Of a stretch of DNA of 64,000 nucleotides, positions 44,195 through 53,825 are shown piece by piece. Position 1 is the first letter of the stretch; each line of letters begins with the position of its first letter. The position numbers and the translations under genes were made by a program. Source of the stretch: Peptococcaceae bacterium UBA5752 (GTDB lineage Bacteria; Bacillota; Dehalobacteriia; UBA4068); assembly GCA_002419055.1 (NCBI GenBank), contig DIFI01000021.1, positions 62,001 through 126,000 on the forward strand. The letters are read 5' to 3'. The notes under the pieces are model-generated. The model did no database searches. It was not told the origin of the DNA and saw nothing but the letters and a program-made list of their open reading frames with translations.

Positions 44195-47100
44195 CTATTT
44201 GCTGTAGCTATTGCCGGGTTGCAGTGTAAAGCTCCTGCCGTTGCCCAGCGCGCTGTAGCTGTAAATAGCATTCTCTGTATGCCCCTGCTCTGCTGCTTCC
44301 TCCATAATTGGCGGAAGGTCGTACTGAATAAACAGTGTGAAGTTATACTCACCCAATCCGCCGTAGAGTGTCGCATAATCAGAGGATTTGACGGGCGCTG
44401 TGCAACCGGGGAATGGAATGCCCACATATTCCTCGAGAATGACGGGTACAGTTAGCCGCTGACCCGGGTAAAGCGAAGGAATCTCCATGCCGAACACCGG
44501 CTTATAAAGGCAGACATATGGGGATCCATAAGCAGATAACAGCCCGGTGATGCCCATGTCCGAGCCATTTTTGCTTGTGTCCATAAATTTATCTACCGTG
44601 AAGGACAGTTTGCCGGCGGGCGTTGGTTTGTCGTAAGGATTGTACAGTTCGACCGTCAGGTAAGCGGGTCGGTAGAGACAATCAGGGTCAAGCTGCACAA
44701 AATTCCAGTTCATCGGATTGGGCGAGCTTGCCCCGGCCGAGTCGGACAGGCTGTCTCCGATTTCATCTGACAGCTTATCAACGCCGTATTCCGCGAGCGA
44801 GTTGGCCGGAATTCCCGCCTGCTCCATGGCCAGCGTAGCCAAATAATCGGTCCCCATATTCGCCAGCTGGTCGAAATTTGGCAGGGTTGGCGGAATCCCC
44901 ATCGATGCCAGGCCGTAATCGACTATCGCCGTCAGCGCCGTGCGAACCGACTCCTGCCAGGAGCTGGGAAGCGCCGACACAACGATATTAATCAATCCAG
45001 ATTTTAGATCTGCATACGCGTTGCTGACCCAGTTGACGACCTTGACGAAAAAGTCTGTAAGAGTTTTGAAAAAGCTGGTGATCGAATCCCAAGCTTCCTC
45101 CCACCAGGATTTATTCTCCGGTTGGGGGGTGAAGTCAAGCTTTGTGCCGACCGTATAGGGCTGATAGAGATCGTCGCTGGCAAAGAAGGGGCCGAAAACC
45201 TCCTTCATCGTAGGCTGATGGGTGACCACATAGTGGTATTGCCATCCCTGCGTCTCCCATTGCACCGGCGTATAACTGACTTTTTCAATGGTCGGGATCG
45301 GGGGCTTGATTTTCACCTCCGATAGGAACTCGGGCGGTGTTGCCTGCGAAAAGCCGTAGTTGATGGTGATGGTCTTGGAATAGGCCGCGTTGAGGGTACC
45401 CGTACGCGTTCCCGGCGTCAGAGCGACGGCGCGGACAAAATATTGAACATATTCCGACTTTGGAAGCTTACTGTCGGATGGTACAAATTTTGAAAAATCA
45501 ATCGCAACCCCATAAGACTTGTAATCGGCAAGCCCCTGATAGACAGTATCGCCTGGGAACAGGCTGTTTTCATAGACAAGACCGGATGTATTGAGCCAAC
45601 TATCTCCCGACGAACTGCTGAATTTGGCAAGGCTGACCTGGATGCGCAGCTCCTGAGTGTTTGCCGGGAAGCCCGCCGGCAGAACAGAATATAGCTTAGG
45701 TGATGTGTTTAACATCACAACCTCATTTGAATCTACAAAGTTATTAGGAAATTCTCCATCATAGCCTACCGAACCGGCACACTTGGCCGGCTTAAGCGAA
45801 AAAAGGCTGCCAATGGCCGGAATCTGCCATTGTGCCGATGATAACGTACTCGAGGGCAGCGGGTCACCGAAAAGAACCGGCAGGCCCGCTCCGGCGTCGC
45901 CAATGCTGTTGCCGGCGGCGTCCACCGGGAATGCCCGCACATAGTATGTACGCAACGGCGTTGATGTCTGCCCGTAAGTCTGGGTCGTTCCGCTTGTGCC
46001 AAAGCCGCCGGGCAAAGTAATATTGCCGGGTATGACAATGCTGCCGGAAAGCCCGGATGATATTTTGATTTGTGATGTATGGCGCAGTGTGTTTTCTGCT
46101 TGTAATACCTTGGCAAAATTGACGTCGAACTGGGTCGCTTTTCCGGATAGCGTACCGCTCAGCAGCAGGCCGCCCGGTTTGGCTGATAGGCTTTTGATCG
46201 CGCTGCCGTCAAAGGGGACAAGCGAAACCTGCCATACGATCGCACTTGTCTGGGATGATACATCTGTGGGCAGGGACAGTTTAAATGTTTTCAACTGATC
46301 CCCGTCAGGAGAAACCAAAGACGACCAGGGGGATGCGGAATAGGCTGACGCGCCTCTTTCCGCCGACAGTGTAAGTTTTGGGTGATAGATCGGGCGGAAG
46401 AGGCGGTTATTAAAGTCGATCATGCCCAGCTTTGCCGACTCGCTGAGCATCGGCAATGACGTTACTATAAAGGACTGGGCCAAATTGTCCTTACCGATGT
46501 CAGAACTGTTGCCTGAACTTTTATATGTTTCATAAATGCGAACGGAAATCGCTATGGCCTGCTCGCGCGTGGTGGTTCCGTATCCGGAAGATGCCTGAGC
46601 GGCGGTGATTGCGCGCGGCAAGAACAGATTGTTCGATCCCTTGATAATACCTGCCTTGCTCATATACAGCACATGCGACAATGCCCAGGAGGATATATCC
46701 TTCTGGTCGCTGAATACGGGTGCGCCGACGGTGGAGTAATCCGCGCTCGGGAACATAACGCGGATGGCGCGGCTGAACATGGTAGCCACCTGCTCGCGCG
46801 TTGTTAAATATCCGGGCGAAAAGGTGGTCGGCGAGGTTCCCGTGGTGATACCTAAGGCATATGCTTTGAGTATCTCGGGATTGTCTGTGTCAGTAAAGGG
46901 GTTCGGCGAAGCCGGAGCTGCCGTTTTTTCCATTGTCTTTTCATAAAGAATCGAGGCCAACTCGCACAATTCCTCGCGGGTAGCCGGTTTTGGCGACTGC
47001 TTTGACAGGATGTCATCAGGTATAAGACCGTAACCGTATGCTTTGGCGATTTCCGGTTGTGCCCACGAGGAGGCAGAGGTATAAATTGTCTGCGTAGTTA

Positions 47101-47203
47101 CCTGACTTTCTGCGGCGGCTGCGACAGCAGGCGCACCCAAGTTAAACAAGGTTATCAGAATCATCAGCACAAAAATAGCAGCTAGGTTTTTTTTAAGTCT
47201 CAT
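44195..47203 (-). CDS. Large SLH-domain surface protein
   Basis: A 1002-residue secreted wall protein. Signal peptide (FVLMILITLFNLGAPAVAAA, residues about 11-30), three N-terminal SLH domains to about residue 240 (NPFTDTDNPEILKAYALGI, FSDQKDISSWALSHVLYMS), then long beta-rich regions (about 300-650) possibly of repeated FN3-like units. A helical segment follows with WWEEAWDSITSFFKTLTDFF, amphipathic and Trp/Phe-rich. The C-terminal domain starts near 860. I take the ATG at 47203, directly before the signal peptide; an ATG 29 codons upstream would bury it. Function beyond surface location is unknown. Confidence 0.85.
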   Translation of the reverse strand: MRLKKNLAAIFVLMILITLFNLGAPAVAAAAESQVTTQTIYTSASSWAQPEIAKAYGYGLIPDDILSKQSPKPATREELCELASILYEKTMEKTAAPASPNPFTDTDNPEILKAYALGITTGTSPTTFSPGYLTTREQVATMFSRAIRVMFPSADYSTVGAPVFSDQKDISSWALSHVLYMSKAGIIKGSNNLFLPRAITAAQASSGYGTTTREQAIAISVRIYETYKSSGNSSDIGKDNLAQSFIVTSLPMLSESAKLGMIDFNNRLFRPIYHPKLTLSAERGASAYSASPWSSLVSPDGDQLKTFKLSLPTDVSSQTSAIVWQVSLVPFDGSAIKSLSAKPGGLLLSGTLSGKATQFDVNFAKVLQAENTLRHTSQIKISSGLSGSIVIPGNITLPGGFGTSGTTQTYGQTSTPLRTYYVRAFPVDAAGNSIGDAGAGLPVLFGDPLPSSTLSSAQWQIPAIGSLFSLKPAKCAGSVGYDGEFPNNFVDSNEVVMLNTSPKLYSVLPAGFPANTQELRIQVSLAKFSSSSGDSWLNTSGLVYENSLFPGDTVYQGLADYKSYGVAIDFSKFVPSDSKLPKSEYVQYFVRAVALTPGTRTGTLNAAYSKTITINYGFSQATPPEFLSEVKIKPPIPTIEKVSYTPVQWETQGWQYHYVVTHQPTMKEVFGPFFASDDLYQPYTVGTKLDFTPQPENKSWWEEAWDSITSFFKTLTDFFVKVVNWVSNAYADLKSGLINIVVSALPSSWQESVRTALTAIVDYGLASMGIPPTLPNFDQLANMGTDYLATLAMEQAGIPANSLAEYGVDKLSDEIGDSLSDSAGASSPNPMNWNFVQLDPDCLYRPAYLTVELYNPYDKPTPAGKLSFTVDKFMDTSKNGSDMGITGLLSAYGSPYVCLYKPVFGMEIPSLYPGQRLTVPVILEEYVGIPFPGCTAPVKSSDYATLYGGLGEYNFTLFIQYDLPPIMEEAAEQGHTENAIYSYSALGNGRSFTLQPGNSYSK

Positions 47204-47218
47204 ATGTATACGACGCTC

Positions 47219-47302
47219 CCTCCATGTTTTCGCTGTATCGGTCAGCTTGAGATTTCTCTGGGGCTTTTCCGGGTACCGTGGGTTTTGCATTACCTATGGA
47301 GT
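47219..47302 (-). promoter_or_regulatory. Possible structured leader of the large SLH gene
   Basis: On the minus strand CTCCAT (47296-47301) can pair with ATGGAG (47220-47225) to close a junction that contains AGA-GAAA-TCT with a GNRA loop and GCTG-ACCGATA-CAGC. The 3' strand of the closing stem contains the GGAG next to the ribosome site, so folding could control translation. No known class identified. Confidence 0.4.
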
Positions 47303-47567
47303 AACGATCAAATATTATTGTTAAAGATATTAAAAACAACTATTACCTCTACCGGAGTAGTTGTATTAACGCATGCTAATGGCGTGTCTAATGACGATAT
47401 TTTAGCAAAACATACCAGTCTTGTCAAATAAACTTCACATTAATTACACATTAATTACACACCAGTTTCACATGAAATAACCCCTTGTTCTGAATATATT
47501 CATCCATTTTAAACTTAAAACCAAATTATAAACTCCGCAAGATATCGGCCTGCCAGCCAAATATTTT

Positions 47568-47597
47568 AAGGGCGTTCCATAAAAACGGAACGCCCTT
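47568..47597 (-). terminator. Terminator of sdpRI
   Basis: Perfect 11-bp arms (AAGGGCGTTCC / GGAACGCCCTT) with an 8-base loop, 28 bp after the sdpI stop on the minus strand. Confidence 0.82.
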
Positions 47598-47624
47598 TGC
47601 CATTTCAGGAGGTTCTCTATTGCT

Positions 47625-48251
47625 TCAATCACTGTGCCGAAGAGAAAAGATGTAAGAATATACAAACGGTATGACGATAAGACAGGCAACGGTTGCGATC
47701 ATTAGGTACGGGATCCCCAGGAACGCGTTGATTATTATCCAAATACCGCCGATGGTCCATACAAATCCAGAGAATCTGTGGGTGTGGTTCCAGTTTTCTT
47801 CGTTGTCAAGCGTCCAGGGAAGCTTTATGCCAATCGTGTAATTCCTTTTGCATTTTGGCAGATAGTTTCCGCTTATCACAACTCCAAGGCCGACAATTGC
47901 GGTAACAATCATTACAATCGGCACCTTTTCTCCCATTGCAATAAACAAAGTGATTGGCATAACGATCAGCGAAACGACTGGGATGAGCCATTTGGCAAGC
48001 GTTCGCAGCGAAGCGGCGGAATTATTAACTTTTGGGTCCACTGTAATACGAAAATGCGAATACAGATTTATTGCAGCCAACAACAGTGGCAGACCGAATG
48101 CCGCGAGAGCCTTCGGTAAATAATTATCGGGGTTGCCGGCATCGTCAAAATGAACGGCAATCTGATTCGGCAGATTGTTATAGAGTAGCACCGATAATGC
48201 GATCGGCAAAAGGCATAAAACTGTGGAAATAACGGTTGCTTTATTTTTCAT
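47625..48251 (-). CDS. sdpI: SdpI family immunity / membrane protein
   Basis: A 208-residue membrane protein with an N-terminal DUF1648 unit (NQIAVHFDDAGNPDNYLPK) and a C-terminal SdpI unit (ISGNYLPKCKRNYTIGIKLPWTL, NEENWNHTHRFSGFVW in part), with about six membrane helices. In Bacillus SdpI gives immunity to the SdpC toxin and sequesters the repressor SdpR. No sdpC or its maturation genes sdpAB lie in the window. It overlaps sdpR by 11 bp. Confidence 0.88.
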   Translation of the reverse strand: MKNKATVISTVLCLLPIALSVLLYNNLPNQIAVHFDDAGNPDNYLPKALAAFGLPLLLAAINLYSHFRITVDPKVNNSAASLRTLAKWLIPVVSLIVMPITLFIAMGEKVPIVMIVTAIVGLGVVISGNYLPKCKRNYTIGIKLPWTLDNEENWNHTHRFSGFVWTIGGIWIIINAFLGIPYLMIATVACLIVIPFVYSYIFSLRHSD

Positions 48252-48516
48252 TATCTTTCCCTCCGAACTGTGAGACCCACAGCATTATTTCTTCAAAGAC
48301 AGAAGCATTCAATTCATAATAAATAAAGTTCTTGTATTTGCTTTCGGTGACAAGCTCCGCTTTTTTTAGCTGAGATAAGTGGTAGGAAATCGTTGCGCCA
48401 GATATATCGAAAGCACTCGCGATTTCACCAGCAGATAATTTGCCTGCACGCAGCATAACCAGTATCTCTCGCCGTACCGGGTCGGAAAGGGCTTTGAATG
48501 TTTCAGGAAATCCCAA
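48241..48516 (-). CDS. sdpR: ArsR-family repressor, SdpR-like
   Basis: A 91-residue winged-helix repressor: FKALSDPVRREILVMLRAG, then LSAGEIASAFDISGATISYHLSQL as recognition helix region and KYKNFIYYELN as wing. No Cys pair for metal sensing is visible, which fits SdpR rather than metal sensors. The start is a TTG after GAGGGG; no in-frame ATG fits. It is the first gene of the sdpRI operon and probably autoregulated. Confidence 0.88.
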   Translation of the reverse strand: MGFPETFKALSDPVRREILVMLRAGKLSAGEIASAFDISGATISYHLSQLKKAELVTESKYKNFIYYELNASVFEEIMLWVSQFGGKDNEK

Positions 48517-48811
48517 ACAGCACCCCTCGCATTCTATTTTTATTTTTTTCTAAATAGATAATAACAGATTGGCATAAACAAGTCAACATCTATTTCGATA
48601 TTTTTAAAAATAGCTGTTGACTTTCTGTTCATTTGAGATGCAAATTGAGCTTCTAGAATTTTTCGTATCATAATTAAAATATCGTAATTTTATATAGATT
48701 ATATAGATTATATAGATTATACTAGATATAAGAATTAGTACCCAAAATGAATATCATGATCTGGAGGTGATAGCAGCTATGGATAATGCCAATAATCGAA
48801 ATACTCCCCAT
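48517..48811. other. Upstream region of sdpR, AT-rich
   Basis: No gene seen. It contains the sdpR upstream region and a short tandem repeat at 48691-48720. Confidence 0.5.
48691..48720. repeat. Three tandem copies of a 10-bp AT-rich unit
   Basis: TATATAGATT is repeated three times head to tail. Confidence 0.85.
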
Positions 48812-49048
48812 TTACAGCAATATTGCCATCACCGGAATGATGTAAAAACCATATGTAGAAACATCTATTTTTCTTGCAAGCGACAACTTTTTGACTAGAT
48901 TTACTACCACAAAAATCAATGGCAGCCCAAATACGAATAGCGACTTTGGCAAGGTGCTTGCCAACGAACCGTCAATTGTGATCTGAACCGACATGTTTTC
49001 AGGAGGTTTATTACCTAAGGCAAAAATATTAGCATTGTTGCCACACAA
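48812..49048 (-). pseudogene. Fragment of a second DUF1648/SdpI-like gene
   Basis: The minus-strand frame contains PENMSVQITIDGSLASTLPK and FGLPLIFVVVNLV, which parallel the DUF1648 part of the SdpI protein at 47625-48251 (PNQIAVHF, LPKALAAFGLPLL). It breaks off after IIPVMAILL and lacks the SdpI half and a credible start. It is a diverged paralogue fragment, not a recent copy. Confidence 0.65.
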
Positions 49049-49129
49049 ATCGCAGCCTGATTCGTTAAAAAAAGAGATTTCAAATAAAATCTACTCAGGC
49101 TGCCGAAAAAGGCATCCTGACTTTCTCGG

Positions 49130-49170
49130 CAAAAAGAAACGGGCAGATTTTTTCTGCCCGTTTCTTTTTG
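49130..49170. terminator. Strong bidirectional terminator after the repeat SLH gene
   Basis: Perfect 18-bp arms around CAAAAAGAAACGGGCAGA and its complement with a 5-base T loop. It is located 64 bp below the stop of the leftward SLH gene. Confidence 0.87.
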
Positions 49171-49233
49171 ATTTCTGTTTCCTTAGGCTGTTCCGCGTAA
49201 ACATTAAGAGCTGCAGTTTCCGAAATTATAGAT

Positions 49234-52200
49234 TTATTCCCCGGCTATCTCACAAAAACGCATGAGAATTGCTGCAACCTCGGCACGGGTGGCGAAGCCG
49301 GACGGATCAAGCAAGCCATCTTCCCGGCCTTCGATCAGTCCGTTCGCAACCGCCCAAGTCATGCCTGCTGCCGCCCAGGCTGAGATTTTACCTTCGTCAG
49401 CAAAATCACTCATATCTCCGTCCACTGTTACGGGATAACCGCTCATTTCGGCATAGTGGAACAGGATAACCGCCATCTGCTCGCGGGTAATGGCATTGTT
49501 CGGCCCGAAGCGGTCGTCGCCGTAGCCCTCGACAATGTCGTTTTGCGCCGCCCAGGTTACCGCATCATAATACCAGGCGCCGGCTTTTACGTCGCTAAAG
49601 CCGTTCTCTCCGGCAGTTGGCTCTCCGGCTATTCTCCATAAGACGGTTACCACCATGCCCCGGGTAGTAGTTTCGTTAGGACCAAAGGCAGTGGCTGTAA
49701 CTCCGTTCAGCATGCCATGCTGATTGGTATATGCTATCGAATCGTAATACCAGTCGTTTTCTCCTACGTCGCTAAAGGGGTTTGCCCAGACTGAAGCTTC
49801 TTGATATCCGACGACATAATAAGATAAGTGATCAGTAACGAAAGTAACCGTGCGCGTCACTATATCATAGCTGCAATGTATCTCCTCCAGCTCACCGTTT
49901 TCTTTTAAACACCATATGGCGATATGATCGGCGTCCTCACCTTCTTTCAAGGTATAAGGGATGGTTGCCGTTATCTGGCCGCCCAAATCCGAAACCCGTT
50001 CGCCGCCGGCTAAAACCGTGATCTCATAAACCTGATTGTCTCCTGCTTTTTTCTGTTGGTCTTGATTTAGTTCGGATTTATCTACCTTCTTACCCGTGAT
50101 GGTGATAGCACCACCCTTTGCTTTCTCTTGTAGCGCCGCCAGCGTATCCTGATCAAAATTAAGGGAAATCTCCGGGAAGCCGACAATCAGATATTTAGCT
50201 TCAAAGAGGGCGTTATCAGAAGGCAGAACCAATTGTCTGGCCTGGGAGATCCCGCATAAATCAAAATTCAGACCTTTTTCTTTCAGCCCCATATTGAGAA
50301 GATTGTTGAGGATCTTTTGGGTTATATTAACATATATCGTACTACCCACCGCGTTGTACGGGAGCAGGGTAGAGCTGTTGCCGACTTTGACAGTAGCAGA
50401 GGTCACTTCTCCGCTGGTGCCACCGCCGCCGCCACCACCGCCGCCGGTCGTAGAGTTAAGTATCTGCTGACTGAGTGGCGTACCGGTGCTGCCTGGTGCG
50501 TAAATTTCATTGCCGGCATATGCGGCTGTGATCGAATGAGAACCGAGAGTCATGGAATAATAGGTGACAAATACCGCATTTCCATCCGTAATCGCTATCT
50601 CTCCAACCCACATCCCGTTATCATAAAAATCAATACTGCCAACAGCAGTAAGGGGATTGATAGTCGCCGTAAAGGTAACCGGTGCACCCAGGCTGGATGG
50701 ATTTAGACTGCTGGTCAGCGTAATGTCGGTAGGAATCTTAGTAATGACTTGTTCCACCACATTGGAATCCCCGGACGCATAATAGCTGTCTCCCTGATAA
50801 GTTGCACTAATCGGGTGTGTTCCTAAGATCAAATCACTGATTGTCAGAACGGCAATGCCATCCACTAAATCTATCGTGTCAATTAAGCTTGCGCCGTCAT
50901 AAAATTCTACCGCGCCACTGGCGTCAACCTGATCAACTGTTGCCGTAAATGCCACCTCCGTACCGATAGGCGCAGGATTTTGGCTGCTGGCCAAGGTGAT
51001 GATAGTCTGCAGTTTATTAACTGTCTGCATTAAATCATCCGATGTGGATGGCGCATAAAACTCATCCCCCAGATATTCTGCCCGTAGCGTGTGTGTTCCC
51101 GGCAACAAAGAATCGATATCAAATGTTGCAGAGCCATCGTTAAGTGTCGCTGTACCCAATAAGACGTCTTCGTCGAAAAATTTTACCGATCCTGTCGCTG
51201 TATTACTATCAAGCTCCGCGGTTAAAGTCACCTCGTCACCCCAAATCGAAGGATTTAGGCTGCTCTCAAGACTGAGTTCTGTGACAATGCGGACAGGTAA
51301 ATAAAAATATAGGTTTGTGTCGCCATCCCCATGGCCTTTGCCGGTATAATTATAAACATAAGAATAATCGTGAGGAGTGCTTCTGGTCACGGTTAATTGG
51401 ATCGTTACCGGTTCCGGATCTTCCTCCGCTACATAATCCTCCATAATGCGACAATCGAGTAACTCGGTTCCGTTTGTTATAACGCCCGTACCCTTTGCAC
51501 TGCCGCTGCCTCCAATATCATCGGAATTGTTGCCGCTGGCCTTGATCGAGCCGCCGGTAATCGTTACAGTACCGCCTGCGTTGTTAAATCCGGCTCCGAT
51601 CCCTGCACCGTTGGTACCGCCAACAGCCGTAACCGTTCCGTTACTGATTATAACCGTCCCCCCGGCCCCATAAGCGCCACCACCAATACCGGCACTGTAG
51701 GAACCGCCGGAAGCAGTAATGCTGCCGCCTGTAATGTTTACTGTTCCGCCTGCTTTTTCACGTCCGCCACCAATACCGGCAGCGTCAGTCCCGCCCCGGG
51801 CAATGACTTCTCCTCCGCTGATATTCACTGTTCCACCAATCTGCAGATAACCGCCGCCGATGCCCGCGGCAGATTCACCACCTTCGGCCTGAACATAACC
51901 GTCTTTGATAGTCAAAGTACCGACAACCCCAAATTGGCCGCCATAACCACCGCCGCCGATACCGGCGCCCCATCCGCTTCCGTAGGCCTCCACGTGGCCG
52001 TTGTTAATGACCACCACCGCACCGGAACCCCAGTAACCGCCGCCAATACCGGCGCTGTATTGACCGCCGGCAGCCGTGACGACACCGTTATTAACCGTCA
52101 ATGTACCGCCATCTGTTATGACATTGAATCCGGGTGATATCGATGATTCACCGCCGCCGATGCCGGCTCCATGGGAGCCGCCGTTAGCCGTTACGGTTCC

Positions 52201-53400
52201 GCCGTCAATGGTTACAGCGGCGCCGTTGTTTCTCCAGCCACCGCCAATACCGGCTCCTCCGCCACTACCACCTGTAGCGGTAACAGTTCCATTAATAATA
52301 TGGACCGTTCCTGAATTCACAGTTGTGATTGAATTGGCGCCGCTGCCGATGCCGGCTGCACCGCCGCCTCCGTTGGCTATAACAGTGCCGTTCTGAATCT
52401 CTACAACAGCACCGGAACCATAAACGCCACCTCCGATGCCTGCGGCTGATCCACCGCCATTGGCTGTCAGGTTACCGCCGCGAATCGTCACAGTACCACC
52501 CGAACCAACGTGCCCGCCGCCGATGCCCGCTGCACCAGGACCGCCAGTAGCTGTGACGATGCCAGCGTCTATGAAGACCGACCCGTTACTGCTATAACAC
52601 CCGCCACCAATACCGGCGCCAAGGTCACCGCCGGTAGCGTTGACAGTACCTCCGTTGATCCTTGTTACTCCCGTATCCACGTTTGTAGCGCTTTCATTAC
52701 CCACGCCGCCACCGATCCCTGCCCCCTGAGAACCACCGGTAGCTGTGATGGTACCTCCATTGACAGTCACTAATCCGCCATAACCACCGGCTGAAACATA
52801 TTGGTTATTGAGAAAAACATTTCCGCCGCCGCCGATGCCAGCTGCACCAAGACCGCCGATAGCGGTAACAGTGCCGCTATAAATGATTACTGAACCGCCT
52901 GTTTTCCCACCTTCTCCGCCGATACCGGCTCCTCTATTGCCTCCGGTAGCTGTCAATGAACCGTGATTAACAGGATCTTCGGCAATCACCAAATTATCAT
53001 TTCCCTGATTCTTTAAGCCGGGTTGCCCCAGTTTATCCTCAGACATGCCTCCGCTTTTTAATATATTTGCCCCTTTCAGGTATACCGTAACGCTTGCTCC
53101 ACTGTCAAAAGCGCATTCCCCGGCAATTAGAGATACATCAATTGATACATTGTCCAAGGTTACTATAACCGGATCAGCAGTATCAACAGTGATTGTATTT
53201 GTTTGTGTGGAACCTGTAACGTGATACTCGCCCCCGGATGTAATTACAAGGTCCCCATCCGTACCAATATTCCAGCTAATTTCTGCCGCACCGGCAATGC
53301 CGGTTCCCAGGAAACTATTGGTCAGTATCAATCCAAATATCATGCTCAAGCAGAAGATTATTTGAATTAAGGGTTTTCGATAAATTTGCTTCAACTCCAT
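49234..53400 (-). CDS. Giant SLH surface protein with Gly-rich GIGGG repeats and Ig-like domains
   Basis: A 1388-residue secreted wall protein. Order: signal peptide (FCLSMIFGLILTNSFLGTGI region, to about 37), a beta domain (to about 140) with VIVTLDNVSI, about sixteen repeats of 28-38 residues with core (G/A/S)AGIGGG and GTVTATGG (about 145-640), a Thr/Tyr-rich link, three Ig-like units of the Big_3 type starting with SSLNPS or SSQNPA (about 700-970), a Gly-rich hinge, a domain of about 200 residues, and three C-terminal SLH domains (NPFSDVGENDWYYDSIAY, FSDVKAGAWYYDAVTWAA, MSDFADEGKISAWAAAG). I take the ATG at 53400 with GGGAGGG upstream. Likely a structural or adhesive surface fibre. Confidence 0.88.
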   Translation of the reverse strand: MELKQIYRKPLIQIIFCLSMIFGLILTNSFLGTGIAGAAEISWNIGTDGDLVITSGGEYHVTGSTQTNTITVDTADPVIVTLDNVSIDVSLIAGECAFDSGASVTVYLKGANILKSGGMSEDKLGQPGLKNQGNDNLVIAEDPVNHGSLTATGGNRGAGIGGEGGKTGGSVIIYSGTVTAIGGLGAAGIGGGGNVFLNNQYVSAGGYGGLVTVNGGTITATGGSQGAGIGGGVGNESATNVDTGVTRINGGTVNATGGDLGAGIGGGCYSSNGSVFIDAGIVTATGGPGAAGIGGGHVGSGGTVTIRGGNLTANGGGSAAGIGGGVYGSGAVVEIQNGTVIANGGGGAAGIGSGANSITTVNSGTVHIINGTVTATGGSGGGAGIGGGWRNNGAAVTIDGGTVTANGGSHGAGIGGGESSISPGFNVITDGGTLTVNNGVVTAAGGQYSAGIGGGYWGSGAVVVINNGHVEAYGSGWGAGIGGGGYGGQFGVVGTLTIKDGYVQAEGGESAAGIGGGYLQIGGTVNISGGEVIARGGTDAAGIGGGREKAGGTVNITGGSITASGGSYSAGIGGGAYGAGGTVIISNGTVTAVGGTNGAGIGAGFNNAGGTVTITGGSIKASGNNSDDIGGSGSAKGTGVITNGTELLDCRIMEDYVAEEDPEPVTIQLTVTRSTPHDYSYVYNYTGKGHGDGDTNLYFYLPVRIVTELSLESSLNPSIWGDEVTLTAELDSNTATGSVKFFDEDVLLGTATLNDGSATFDIDSLLPGTHTLRAEYLGDEFYAPSTSDDLMQTVNKLQTIITLASSQNPAPIGTEVAFTATVDQVDASGAVEFYDGASLIDTIDLVDGIAVLTISDLILGTHPISATYQGDSYYASGDSNVVEQVITKIPTDITLTSSLNPSSLGAPVTFTATINPLTAVGSIDFYDNGMWVGEIAITDGNAVFVTYYSMTLGSHSITAAYAGNEIYAPGSTGTPLSQQILNSTTGGGGGGGGGTSGEVTSATVKVGNSSTLLPYNAVGSTIYVNITQKILNNLLNMGLKEKGLNFDLCGISQARQLVLPSDNALFEAKYLIVGFPEISLNFDQDTLAALQEKAKGGAITITGKKVDKSELNQDQQKKAGDNQVYEITVLAGGERVSDLGGQITATIPYTLKEGEDADHIAIWCLKENGELEEIHCSYDIVTRTVTFVTDHLSYYVVGYQEASVWANPFSDVGENDWYYDSIAYTNQHGMLNGVTATAFGPNETTTRGMVVTVLWRIAGEPTAGENGFSDVKAGAWYYDAVTWAAQNDIVEGYGDDRFGPNNAITREQMAVILFHYAEMSGYPVTVDGDMSDFADEGKISAWAAAGMTWAVANGLIEGREDGLLDPSGFATRAEVAAILMRFCEIAGE
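51460..52965 (-). repeat. About sixteen in-frame GIGGG repeats inside the giant SLH gene
   Basis: Each unit encodes a beta-turn-rich block with AGIGGG plus a strand pair such as GTVTITGGSI or GTVTATGG. The regular spacing suggests a right-handed beta-helix or solenoid. At DNA level the units are diverged, so the array is old and not slipping recently. Confidence 0.8.
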
Positions 53401-53464
53401 ACTTTTTTCCCTCCCCATATGATTTTGATTATTTTCAAATACTTCACGAAATCGCTGAAAGTTT

Positions 53465-53625
53465 TAATACAAATTGTTCTTCCAAGCGACGTTCTTCAAC
53501 TTTCAACCAGTGGTCGTAGCTGCTGGCTGGATCATTGCGTACGAGATTCTTATGGTCGGTTAAGCTTTGGCTCCGACAGGTCTAAACGTCTAACAGGGCT
53601 CTGCGTTCATTAGTACCATATCAAC
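53465..53625 (-). ncRNA. Candidate structured RNA upstream of the giant SLH gene
   Basis: The minus strand holds a hairpin GTCGG-AGC-CAAA-GCT-TAA-CCGAC and further possible stems (CCAGC..CTGG; GACGT..ACGTC) in a GC-richer stretch than its surroundings. It recalls the raiA-motif RNAs of Firmicutes from memory only. Alternatively it is a coding remnant: one frame reads DHKNLVRNDPASSYDHWLKV for about 45 codons after a stop. I cannot decide. Confidence 0.4.
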
Positions 53626-53825
53626 GCTAATTTCGTTGCAATTAATGTAAATCCTGTTAATATTTCTAATAAATGGAAATGTTTTTTGACTCAGCTTCTT
53701 ACAGTTAACACTCAACCCCAATTAAAAATATGCTGGTACGAGTGCTCATAATGACAAACTCGGAAACCAGCATAAAATAAAGGTTTAGGCATCAGGCAAA
53801 CGAATATTACAAAATAGCATGTTAA

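Noticed and set aside
51089..52773. Several plus-strand frames rich in Pro, Ala and Thr opposite the giant SLH gene
   Set aside because: They are antisense shadows of the Gly-rich repeats; no ribosome sites and composition follows from the opposite strand.
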